This document shows, piece after piece, positions 1-4,993 of a stretch of DNA of 5,285 nucleotides. The position numbers were made by a program, and so were the translations under genes. The stretch is taken from contig JAKSBO010000797.1 in assembly GCA_022361095.1 (NCBI GenBank), forward strand, positions 1-5,285, read 5' to 3'. Within the stretch, counting starts at the first letter, position 1. Every line of letters begins with the position of its first letter. The stretch is from Desulfobacterales bacterium (GTDB taxonomy: Bacteria; Desulfobacterota; Desulfobacteria; Desulfobacterales; Desulfobacteraceae). A model generated the notes under the pieces. It did not search any database, was not told where the DNA came from, and was given only the letters and a program-made list of their open reading frames with translations.

Positions 1-48
1 CGTTGCCTCAAAACCTATACGCTTTTAATTTTAAAAGGATACAGTGAG

Positions 49-300
49 GTGGTTGTGATAGCCGATTTAGTGGAAGGACTTTTGGGTGGCTTGGGAAAAA
101 TCATCGGCCGGATTTTAATTGAATTGGTATTTGAAGTAATTTTTTATTTCATTGGATACCCGGTTGTTAAAGTCCTGACGTTTGGAAAATATCCAACTAG
201 AAGCTCAGCCGATTATCAGAATTCTATTGTCAGTTGTGTCGGCATGGTTGTCACAATACTTTTTGCGGCCGTTGTTATTTGGGTTAATAATCGTGTCTGA
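49..300 (+). CDS. Small two-helix inner-membrane protein, function unknown
   Basis: This 83-residue protein is not assigned to a function. It has a short amphipathic N-terminus (GLLGGLGKIIG), a first hydrophobic helix at about residues 21-43, a polar turn with the motif VLTFGKYP (42-49) followed by a charged stretch RSSADYQ, and a second helix at about 60-79 ending in WVNNRV. The GTG start at 49 has AAGGA at 35-39, nine bases upstream. A second GTG at 55 is equally possible, with GAGG at 46-49 five bases upstream, and would remove two residues. The pattern helix / tFGkYP / helix is reminiscent of small conserved membrane proteins of unknown function in gammaproteobacteria, but that is recall only. 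It is convergent with the permease gene and stands alone in this window. It has no catalytic or metal motif. Confidence 0.65.
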   Translation: MVVIADLVEGLLGGLGKIIGRILIELVFEVIFYFIGYPVVKVLTFGKYPTRSSADYQNSIVSCVGMVVTILFAAVVIWVNNRV

Positions 301-332
301 TTTAAAGTTCATCTGTTTCATTCTCAAAGTGT

Positions 333-377
333 GATTTAATTCGCACCAAAGGCAACGCTTTTGGCGCGAATTGAATT
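333..377. other. Long hairpin between convergent genes
   Basis: An inverted repeat folds almost without interruption from 333 to 377. The arms 338-350 and 360-372 pair at 12 of 13 positions (one A-C mismatch at 345/365). The stem continues inward through GGC/GCT (one wobble) to a three-base loop at 354-356, and outward through a further AT-rich segment with two G-T pairs. It sits between the stop of the small membrane protein (300) and the stop of the convergent permease (435), the expected place for a bidirectional terminator. Neither side has a proper T-run, so intrinsic termination is uncertain. An RNA-stabilising 3' hairpin is an alternative. Confidence 0.5.
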
Positions 378-434
378 TGAACCCCACCAGGCCTTAAGCC
401 ATAAAATATGAAAGCGTTTAAACGGAAAATAGGC

Positions 435-1568
435 TTATTTTACTTCCATAGGCGCCTTTGCGCTGTGCACGTGGTCATGGCAATGGCAAGCCTGCCGTTT
501 CAACAGGCTCCTTGCCAGAAGCGCTGCTAAAATAAGCGCTGAGGCCAGTTCAACGCTGTAGGGCACCATTTCCGATGCTGTTCCCATGACCACGGAGGGC
601 TGGATGGCCAATACCCTGTAGATCAGATCAAGCAGGGCACCCATTGCCAGGGCGCATATGGAAATCATACCCAGATAGATTGCCAGGGCCCGGGTGCTGA
701 AAATGTTCTTCACCACCCCTATGGTGGCGGCATTGGTGGCCGGTCCTGCCAGGAGAAATACCAGGGCCGCACCAGGGTTCAGTCCTTTGAGGATTAAGGC
801 TGCGGCAATGGGGGTTGATGAGGTGGCGCACACATACATGGGAATGCCGGCAACCAGCATGACCAGCATGGAGAGCAATGGATTATTCTGGGACCATGTG
901 CTGATTCCCGAAGGAAAAAAGAATGTAATTAGACCGGCTATAAACACACCGATTGCAAAGGGCTTGGCAATATCCGTGAGAAGTTCGCCAAAGGCAAATT
1001 CCATCCCATGTGCCAGGCGCTTTAAAAGGGGCGGTTCACCGCCTGCCTGGTTGGGGGTAACCGCGCATTTCCCGTCACTGCAGTGACAGGTGTGAGCATG
1101 ATCAGGCGGCTGAACAAAAAACGGTTCTGGTGCCGCCGCCGGCTTTTTTTGATCCCGGCCGTGGAATATGTTTTCGGCAATGCCCGTGGATATGGCTGTG
1201 ATCAATCCTGCAATGGGGCGCATCACGGTCATTACCGGATCCAGCATGGCCCAGGATACGGCAATGGAGTCCACTCCGGATTCCGGTGTGGCAATCATGA
1301 ATGCCAGGGCAGCGCCATCATTGGCCCCCTGTTTTTTTAAGCCCGTAACCACGGGGATCACCCCACAGCTGCACAAGGGAATAGGGATGCCGAACAAGGC
1401 GGCGCGCAGCACCGGTTTCACCCGGCCTTTGCCTAGATACTTTTTGATCCGGTCCGTTTTGAAAAATACATAGAGCAGCGCTGCTACCAGAAATCCGAAA
1501 AGCATGAATACCGAGACATCCAGGTAAACATGCCATACTTCAAGAAGGATGTTTTTTAGTGTGGTCAT
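435..1568 (-). CDS. SO_0444/ArsP-family (DUF318) permease, probable heavy-metal efflux
   Basis: This 377-residue polytopic membrane protein belongs to the DUF318/ArsP permease superfamily and most resembles the SO_0444 type, linked in Shewanella to copper and zinc efflux. Seen directly: helices at about 16-36 and 56-76 with the hallmark PLCSCGVIP (64-72), ATPESGVDS (93-101), a second half with helices near 205-218 and 231-248, C247 in MYVCATSSTP, and the repeated-half motif AGPATNAAT (274-282). The cytoplasmic loop between the halves is rich in ligands (H157, H159, C161, H162, C163, C168) and the tail carries CHCHDHVH (361-368). ATG at 1566-1568 is the start; the Shine-Dalgarno is weak. The ArsR-type gene lies upstream on the same strand, and a palindromic operator/promoter precedes the start by about 65 bp. 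The exact substrate (Zn, Cu, Cd or As) cannot be fixed from sequence; the His/Cys loops favour divalent or soft cations over arsenite. Confidence 0.88.
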   Translation of the reverse strand: MTTLKNILLEVWHVYLDVSVFMLFGFLVAALLYVFFKTDRIKKYLGKGRVKPVLRAALFGIPIPLCSCGVIPVVTGLKKQGANDGAALAFMIATPESGVDSIAVSWAMLDPVMTVMRPIAGLITAISTGIAENIFHGRDQKKPAAAPEPFFVQPPDHAHTCHCSDGKCAVTPNQAGGEPPLLKRLAHGMEFAFGELLTDIAKPFAIGVFIAGLITFFFPSGISTWSQNNPLLSMLVMLVAGIPMYVCATSSTPIAAALILKGLNPGAALVFLLAGPATNAATIGVVKNIFSTRALAIYLGMISICALAMGALLDLIYRVLAIQPSVVMGTASEMVPYSVELASALILAALLARSLLKRQACHCHDHVHSAKAPMEVK

Positions 1569-1632
1569 TATCGTTTTGTCTTAGGTTTTAATTTTTTGCC
1601 AATAATACATATATTCATCGCCTTTTGTTCAA

Positions 1633-1664
1633 TTGAATATATGAATTATTGTTCATATATTCAA
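1633..1664 (-). promoter_or_regulatory. Metal-repressor operator overlapping the permease promoter
   Basis: TTGAATATATGAA at 1633-1645 and TTCATATATTCAA at 1652-1664 form a perfect 13 bp inverted repeat with a six-base spacer. The core on the minus strand, TGAACAATAATTCA, closely resembles the 12-2-12 operators of SmtB/ZiaR-type ArsR repressors. Read on the minus strand the same bases give a sigma70-like promoter: TTGAAT (1659-1664), 17 bp, TATATT (1636-1641). A bound repressor would therefore cover both the -35 and -10 elements. A further half-site-like ATATATTCAT lies just downstream, at about 1609-1618. The operator assignment is inferred from sequence form and from the adjacent ArsR gene. 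Confidence 0.8.
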
Positions 1665-1669
1665 GGAAA

Positions 1670-1737
1670 AAATATCCGTTGGAAAATTTCCGGGCCTGCC
1701 GGGAAGTATACGTAACCGGCGGCAAGGGCGGATATTT
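1670..1737. other. GC-rich foldable element between arsR and the permease
   Basis: AAATATCCG (1670-1678) and CGGATATTT (1729-1737) are perfect nine-base inverted arms enclosing a second stem, GCCtGCCGG / CCGGCGGC (1694-1702 and 1716-1723, one bulged T), with a 13-base loop. On the minus strand the outer stem runs into TTTTTTCC just before the operator, so the element could end arsR transcription. A minus-strand TATAAT (1740-1745) lies just before it, but with no convincing -35. Confidence 0.45.
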
Positions 1738-1778
1738 ATATTATAATACCAATAAGATTTTGAATTGATTATCTGTTT

Positions 1779-1831
1779 TTGTTGTGGATATAGTCTGGCA
1801 GATGATATGTAAGGTCGGCCCATGGCCGTCA
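1779..1831 (+). repeat. Dispersed structured repeat, copy A
   Basis: This segment matches copy C (3061-3113) at 42 of 53 positions without a gap, starting with an identical TTGTTGTGG. It ends with the short hairpin CGGCC-CAT-GGCCG and abuts the stop codon of the arsR-type gene, which is read from the other strand. The short hairpin differs from copy C by a paired change (G-C here, A-T in copy C), which suggests selection on the fold. Confidence 0.65.
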
Positions 1832-2182
1832 GTGGGAGATGTGTTCAATGCTCATTTGAAGCAATAACCGTACATGGTCGTCGTCCAGGGAGTAATAAAC
1901 GATTTTCCCCTGGCGTCGGTTTTTAACGATTCGAAGGGTTCTCAGAACCCGAAGCTGGTGAGATACGGCAGATTCGCTTTGTCCGCAAATCACGGCAAGA
2001 TCACAGACACAATGTTCACGGTCCAGAAGCGCTGTGACAATTTTTATCCGTGAGGCATCTGCCAGTGCCTTGAATATTTCGGAAAGTCCCAGGATGGTTT
2101 CAGGTGACGGCATCGCTTCCAGGGTTTTTTTTACCTCTTCCGGGTTGATGCATTTTTGTCCGCAGGCGTCCGTATGTGTCAT
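1829..2182 (-). CDS. ArsR/SmtB-family metal-responsive transcriptional repressor
   Basis: This winged-helix repressor is expected to release its operator when it binds metal. Residues are numbered from the longest frame (TTG start at 2197, 122 aa). Visible features are FKALADASRIKIVTALL (42-58), the alpha3 metal box HCVCDLA (62-68), the recognition helix SESAVSHQLRVLRTLRIV (74-91) and the wing RRQGKIVYYSL (94-104). The last helix carries D106-x-H108-x10-H119-x2-H122, the alpha5 zinc/cobalt site as in SmtB and CzrA. The N-terminus adds H8, C12 and C16, which with C63/C65 could form a CadC/ZiaR-like alpha3N site for Cd, Pb or Zn. The ATG at 2182 is preferred because GGAA lies nine bases upstream; ATG 2191 and TTG 2197 are alternatives. 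It precedes the permease on the same strand and probably controls it and itself. Confidence 0.9.
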   Translation of the reverse strand: MTHTDACGQKCINPEEVKKTLEAMPSPETILGLSEIFKALADASRIKIVTALLDREHCVCDLAVICGQSESAVSHQLRVLRTLRIVKNRRQGKIVYYSLDDDHVRLLLQMSIEHISH

Positions 2183-2218
2183 CCGAATCATTTCCAATTG
2201 TTAAAGCGTTTTTAAAAA

Positions 2219-2242
2219 TTGATTCATGCTTTATGAATACAA
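2219..2242 (-). promoter_or_regulatory. Putative autoregulatory operator of the arsR-type gene
   Basis: ATTCAT (2222-2227) and ATGAAT (2233-2238) form an inverted repeat around GCTTT. On the minus strand the arms extend to TTGtATTCAT and ATGAATCAA with one unpaired base. It lies about 40 bp upstream of the arsR start and uses the same TTCAT/ATGAA vocabulary as the permease operator, though with the half-sites in the opposite order. The promoter elements are weak (TTGTTT, 17 bp, TGAATC). Confidence 0.4.
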
Positions 2243-2361
2243 TAAACAATGCCTTTTCTCAAGGACCGCTTTGCCGGGTTTAAATTTTCCCGGTGCCGTA
2301 AAAATTTTGTCCAGTGATTGGCATGTTTACAGGTCCGCCCATTTTAAAATTTCAGGCACAT

Positions 2362-2416
2362 AAAAAAAACTGCCGCTTTCCATGTTGATGATTTTGATCA
2401 TCCCGGAAAGCGGCAG
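2362..2416 (-). terminator. Strong rho-independent terminator of the 71-residue membrane protein gene
   Basis: CTGCCGCTTTCC (2370-2381) and GGAAAGCGGCAG (2405-2416) are perfect 12 bp arms, and the loop holds a further GATGAT/ATCATC stem (from about 2387 to 2402). On the minus strand the hairpin is followed directly by eight T residues (plus-strand A-run 2362-2369). It lies 94 bp past the stop at 2510 and shields the arsR promoter. The plus-strand side (CTTCGTCTTATTT) has a weaker T-rich tail. Confidence 0.88.
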
Positions 2417-2509
2417 GCTTCGTCTTATTTAATTTTAAAACCGGTTTCTACGCTTTTTGTTCGTCCTTGACGGTTACCATTTTAATGATAATCGGATTAC
2501 GTCACTATG

Positions 2510-2725
2510 TCAGGATACATCGGTGTTGAAATCAAGTTCGCACTGGTCGTTAAGCTTTGTGCGAACGAGAAAGATGCCGATTGCCAGGACCGGCAGGGCC
2601 AGGATGAAGCCGATGAAGGGCAGCAAGGTGAAGCCCAGTACAACAAGCCCAAGTGAAAAAAGCGCAAACAGACTGCCTAAAAAATATTTGGAAAACCTTT
2701 CTGAGGTACATAAATCATTTTTCAT
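2510..2725 (-). CDS. Small two-helix membrane protein, function unknown
   Basis: This 71-residue protein starts with a polar, charged segment (1-13) followed by two closely spaced hydrophobic helices at about 14-35 and 36-54, joined by a short LLPFIG turn. It ends in a hydrophilic tail (RTKLNDQCELDFNTDVS) with a single Cys besides C6. No enzymatic or binding motif is visible and no named family is recognised. The gene is well supported: ATG at 2725 has a perfect AGGAGG (2731-2736) five bases upstream, and a strong terminator follows the stop. It is a monocistronic unit on the same strand as arsR and the permease but is separated from them by that terminator, so involvement in metal efflux is not implied. 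The overlapping plus-strand frame at 2457-2738 is composition noise by comparison. Confidence 0.8.
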   Translation of the reverse strand: MKNDLCTSERFSKYFLGSLFALFSLGLVVLGFTLLPFIGFILALPVLAIGIFLVRTKLNDQCELDFNTDVS

Positions 2726-2730
2726 ATCCG

Positions 2731-2736
2731 CCTCCT
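2731..2736 (-). promoter_or_regulatory. Perfect Shine-Dalgarno for the 71-residue gene
   Basis: The minus strand reads AGGAGG with five bases before ATG 2725. This is the strongest ribosome binding site in the window and fixes both the strand and the start of the small gene. Confidence 0.85.
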
Positions 2737-2895
2737 GATGGTTGCATGTTGTTTTATAGTTTTAAATAATTAGCTATTCCTAACTATTTCTTCTGCATAA
2801 TTTAAAACGGAATAAAAAATATGCAAGCCCTTTTTTAAAAAAAAATCACCCGGGCAATTGCAGCAGGTTTACAGGTCGAACTGGCTCAAATTGTG

Positions 2896-2912
2896 CTTGT
2901 AATTATTACAAG
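2896..2912. promoter_or_regulatory. PerR/Fur-like 17 bp perfect palindrome
   Basis: CTTGTAAT-T-ATTACAAG is a perfect inverted repeat around a single central T. Its inner 15 bases, TTGTAATTATTACAA, have the 7-1-7 form of the PerR box (TTATAATnATTATAA) and differ from it at one position per half. It lies in the 412 bp spacer between the divergent 71-residue gene and the epimerase gene, just upstream of a possible plus-strand -35. The protein that binds it is not in the window, and the assignment to PerR or Fur is an inference from form. Confidence 0.5.
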
Positions 2913-2915
2913 GTT

Positions 2916-2945
2916 TTGATTCTCAATTAAACTGAGGTATGTATA
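2916..2945 (+). promoter_or_regulatory. Weak sigma70-like promoter candidate for the epimerase gene
   Basis: TTGATT (2916-2921) and TGTATA (2940-2945) are spaced 18 bp apart on the plus strand, four bases after the palindrome. If used, the transcript would carry a leader of about 185 bases containing repeat copies B and C before the epimerase start. The hexamers are imperfect, so this is only a candidate. Confidence 0.3.
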
Positions 2946-2967
2946 ACCTGCACATATTGTTTAAAAT

Positions 2968-3025
2968 TTGTTGTGAGCCGGGCCTGGGTGCTGATAGACC
3001 AGGCCGAGCCCATGGCCGTTTATAA
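2968..3025 (+). repeat. Dispersed structured repeat, copy B
   Basis: It begins TTGTTGTGAGC and can be aligned along its whole length with copy C, 93 bp downstream, with one or two single-base gaps. Its own fold is GGCCTGGGT (2981-2989) with ACCAGGCC (2998-3005), followed by GCC-CAT-GGC. A 28-codon frame (ATG at 2939) runs through it, but nothing suggests it is translated. Confidence 0.6.
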
Positions 3026-3060
3026 GAAAGTCTGTGTAAGTTACTCAGATTTTTCAAACT

Positions 3061-3116
3061 TTGTTGTGGGCTGAGCCTGGCAGCTGATATGTCAGGTCAG
3101 CCCGTGGCTGTTATAA
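3061..3116 (+). repeat. Dispersed structured repeat, copy C
   Basis: This is the most complete copy. GGGCTGAGCCTG (3068-3079) pairs with CAGGTCAGCCC (3093-3103) through 11 pairs with one bulged G. CAGCC-CGT-GGCTG (3098-3110) can form a competing short hairpin from the same CAGCC. An A-run and the epimerase Shine-Dalgarno follow. No T-run follows the hairpin on either strand, so it is not a standard intrinsic terminator. Confidence 0.65.
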
Positions 3117-3137
3117 AAAAACGAAAGGGAGGGACAG

Positions 3138-4043
3138 ATGAAAACGGTTTTAATCACCGGAGCATCCGGCTTTGTGGGGCAGGCCCTTGCGAAAAAATAT
3201 CTGGATGCGGGTTGGCGGGTTAATGGACTCGGCACGTCACAGAACCATCCCATGGCGGATGCCCATGATAATTTTTTCTGGACCAGTGCGGATACGTCTC
3301 GTCCGGGGGAGTGGCAGGCGCTTGTGGCCCAATCGGATGTCATCGTTAACCTGGCGGGCAGGAACATTTTTAAACCCTGGACCAAGGCGTATAAAAAGGC
3401 CATCTATGATTCCAGGGTTCACACCACAACGCATCTGGTGGACGCCATGCCCGACGCCTTTGAGGGGCAGTTGATCAATGCCTCTGCGGCTGGGTTTTAT
3501 GGTGACCGGGGTGATACATCTTTGACTGAGACAGAATCGTCCGGTACCGGATTTTTGGCCCAGGTGTGCCGGGACTGGGAGGCCCAGGCCCAAAATGCGG
3601 CATCAAAGGGTGCAACCGTAGCAGTGATGAGATTCGGTGTGGTGCTTGGCCGGGACGGTGGCGCCCTCGACGTGATGTCCCAGGCTTTCAGGATGTTTGT
3701 GGGCGGGCCGTTGGGGTCCGGGAATCAATGGTTCCCATGGATTCATCTGGATGATTTGATCCGGGGTATTTTCTTTTTAGTGGAACATAAAGCCCAGGGC
3801 ATTTACAACTTCACGGGGCCGGTCCCCATTCGACAAAAAGAGTTTGCCACGGAACTGGGCCGGGCATTGCACCGTCCGGCGTTCATGCCGGCGCCGGCAT
3901 TTTTTATCAGGCTTTTTATGGGGCAGCTCGGGGATTCATTTCTTTGCAGCCAGAAAGCGCTTCCTGCTGCATTGGAAACAGCCGGATTCAGGTTTGAATA
4001 CAACACCGTGGGGAGTGCGTTGGCACAGATTTATGGCGCATGA
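3138..4043 (+). CDS. TIGR01777-family NAD(P)-binding epimerase-like protein (SDR39U1/YfcH type)
   Basis: This 301-residue protein is an extended short-chain dehydrogenase homologue of the TIGR01777 family (E. coli YfcH, human SDR39U1), of usual length. Seen directly: an N-terminal Rossmann fold with GASGFVG (8-14), NLAG (71-74), INASAAGFYGDRGD (113-126), VMRFGVVLG (163-171), and QWFPWIHLDDLIRGI (197-211). A C-terminal DUF1731-like segment (about 248-296) contains LFMGQLGDSFLCSQKALPAALETAGFRF (259-286). The classical SDR YxxxK is not in its usual form, as is typical for this family, whose substrate is unknown. The start is clear: GGGAGGG at 3127-3133 precedes ATG 3138 by four bases. It appears monocistronic, follows repeats B and C, and is convergent with the rubredoxin-DUF2231 gene. 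The NAD(P)-dependent sugar-nucleotide-type fold is known for the family; the physiological reaction is not. Confidence 0.92.
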   Translation: MKTVLITGASGFVGQALAKKYLDAGWRVNGLGTSQNHPMADAHDNFFWTSADTSRPGEWQALVAQSDVIVNLAGRNIFKPWTKAYKKAIYDSRVHTTTHLVDAMPDAFEGQLINASAAGFYGDRGDTSLTETESSGTGFLAQVCRDWEAQAQNAASKGATVAVMRFGVVLGRDGGALDVMSQAFRMFVGGPLGSGNQWFPWIHLDDLIRGIFFLVEHKAQGIYNFTGPVPIRQKEFATELGRALHRPAFMPAPAFFIRLFMGQLGDSFLCSQKALPAALETAGFRFEYNTVGSALAQIYGA

Positions 4044-4055
4044 AATCAGATCAAA

Positions 4056-4094
4056 ACGCCCGGGCCGCAAAAAATGTTGCAGATACCCGGGCGT
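4056..4094. terminator. Bidirectional hairpin terminator between convergent genes
   Basis: ACGCCCGGG (4056-4064) and CCCGGGCGT (4086-4094) are perfect nine-base arms around a 21-base loop that contains a GCAA/TTGC inner stem. On the minus strand the stem runs into TTTTGATC, and on the plus strand into CTTGTTG. It lies 13 bp after the epimerase stop and about 50 bp past the stop of the facing gene, so it can serve both. Confidence 0.75.
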
Positions 4095-4146
4095 CTTGTT
4101 GTGGATCGTTGATAAAAATTAGGTGAGGGTGGCGTAAGAGCGTTTT

Positions 4147-4830
4147 TTACTCTTTAAAGACCAGTTTCCCACCGATGTGTCCGGCCACGCCGGCTCCGGC
4201 AAGCATCAGAACGTTAATAAAGACAAAAAGCCAGGCACCGGATGATCCCAACACCTCCGGGTTTACCAGGTACCAGATGATTGAGATAATGCAGCAGATC
4301 GCAGCGACCGATGCGGCCGCGATTTTTATTTTAAATACCTTGGTTTGCGCCTGATTGTATTTTCTCTGCCACTCAAGAACCCCTGTCAATCCAACGATGG
4401 GCAGGGATATAAGCACAAATACCAGATTGATAAAACCGGCCTGTAAAAGTAGCTGTGAACCGGAAAACCAGGCGAGAATGACCAGGATTGCAACGATTGG
4501 GATGACCCCGTTGGGCAGGTGAACGGACATTGGGTGGGCATGGTGTTTAACCATGAGTTGAGCTGCTTTTTCCATGTGAACCGCTGCGGGTCCGAATTTT
4601 TCAATAAACGCAGCACCCGGTGTATCAGTGCCGCTTGGTGCGGATGACGCTTCCTGGGAATCATCACTTTTGCTTGCTTCGGCCACAGGCTCAGCCTCGA
4701 TTGTATCAGGTTCCGTGTCCTCTTCAAGAAGCACAAATTTGTCTGAGGCGACACCGCACACCGGACATTTTTCAGGGGGTTCTTCTCCTGTATGTACGTA
4801 TTTGCATACAGAACATTGCCATTTTTTCAT
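4147..4830 (-). CDS. Rubrerythrin-type rubredoxin domain fused to a DUF2231-like membrane domain
   Basis: This 227-residue protein begins with a mononuclear iron domain: C6-x2-C9-x12-C22-x2-C25 with YVHTGEEPPEKCPVCG, the short spacing of rubrerythrin C-terminal rubredoxin domains rather than classical rubredoxin. An acidic, Ser/Ala/Pro-rich linker (about 35-75) leads to a four-helix membrane domain with helices at about 106-122, 128-150, 168-188 and 198-218. HPMSVHLPNGV (99-109) and GHIGGKLVF (217-225) match the conserved ends of DUF2231 proteins. Histidines H96, H97, H99, H104 and H218 could bind heme or metal; this is inferred. The start has AAGGAG (4838-4843) seven bases upstream. A role in electron transfer between the quinone pool or a membrane heme and soluble partners is plausible but unproven. 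It is divergent from the desulforedoxin-like gene. Confidence 0.88.
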   Translation of the reverse strand: MKKWQCSVCKYVHTGEEPPEKCPVCGVASDKFVLLEEDTEPDTIEAEPVAEASKSDDSQEASSAPSGTDTPGAAFIEKFGPAAVHMEKAAQLMVKHHAHPMSVHLPNGVIPIVAILVILAWFSGSQLLLQAGFINLVFVLISLPIVGLTGVLEWQRKYNQAQTKVFKIKIAAASVAAICCIISIIWYLVNPEVLGSSGAWLFVFINVLMLAGAGVAGHIGGKLVFKE

Positions 4831-4963
4831 TGATCTACTCCTTAATGTTTTAGTGTGTTATCAGGCATTCAATATCCACTGTTTCATCGCATTTCACCAT
4901 ACGTGTATTGCACATGCAATGCCCTTATGGCAACCTTAAATGGTGTTTTCATCGAGACTAAAG

Positions 4964-4993
4964 TTGACCGGATCGGCCTATGGATGTTATAGT
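4964..4993 (+). promoter_or_regulatory. Sigma70-like promoter of the desulforedoxin-like gene
   Basis: TTGACC (4964-4969) and TATAGT (4988-4993) each match the consensus at five of six positions and are 18 bp apart. Transcription would begin near 5000, leaving a leader of about 80 bases before ATG 5083. No equally good promoter was found for the opposite gene in 4844-4960. Confidence 0.6.

Noticed and set aside
333..377. Integron attC site with the 49-300 gene as a cassette
   Set aside because: The hairpin lacks the terminal core motifs RYYYAAC and GTTRRRY at the right places, and the shared CGTTGCC does not fit the consensus. No integrase is visible.
694..1473. Overlapping plus-strand frames opposite the permease
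   Set aside because: They are antisense to a clearly conserved permease, lack good ribosome binding sites, and arise from its GC-biased codon positions.
2457..2738. 93-codon plus-strand frame opposite the 71-residue gene
   Set aside because: No Shine-Dalgarno and a low-complexity basic composition, while the minus-strand gene has a perfect AGGAGG, membrane helices and a terminator.
2321..2877. Direct repeat GCAtGTTTACAGGTC (2321-2335) and GCAGGTTTACAGGTC (2863-2877)
   Set aside because: 14 of 15 bases match, but the flanks are unrelated, and neither site has a clear relation to a promoter or gene end. Likely coincidence or a very short dispersed motif.
2939..3025. 28-codon frame with a GAGGT ribosome-site-like sequence through repeat B
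   Set aside because: The same frame is broken by a stop in copy A and runs on without a start in copy C; differences between copies are not concentrated at third codon positions, so coding is unlikely.
4096..4106. Fourth copy of the dispersed repeat
   Set aside because: Only TTGTTGTGGAT matches copy A; similarity ends after 11 bases and no hairpin follows, so it is probably chance.
4907..4920. ATTGC-ACAT-GCAAT palindrome before the rubredoxin-DUF2231 gene
   Set aside because: Five-base arms only, no recognisable promoter nearby, and no match to a regulator motif I can name.
4620..4939. Plus-strand frames opposite the start of the rubredoxin-DUF2231 gene
   Set aside because: Antisense shadows of a well supported gene with conserved Cys motifs.
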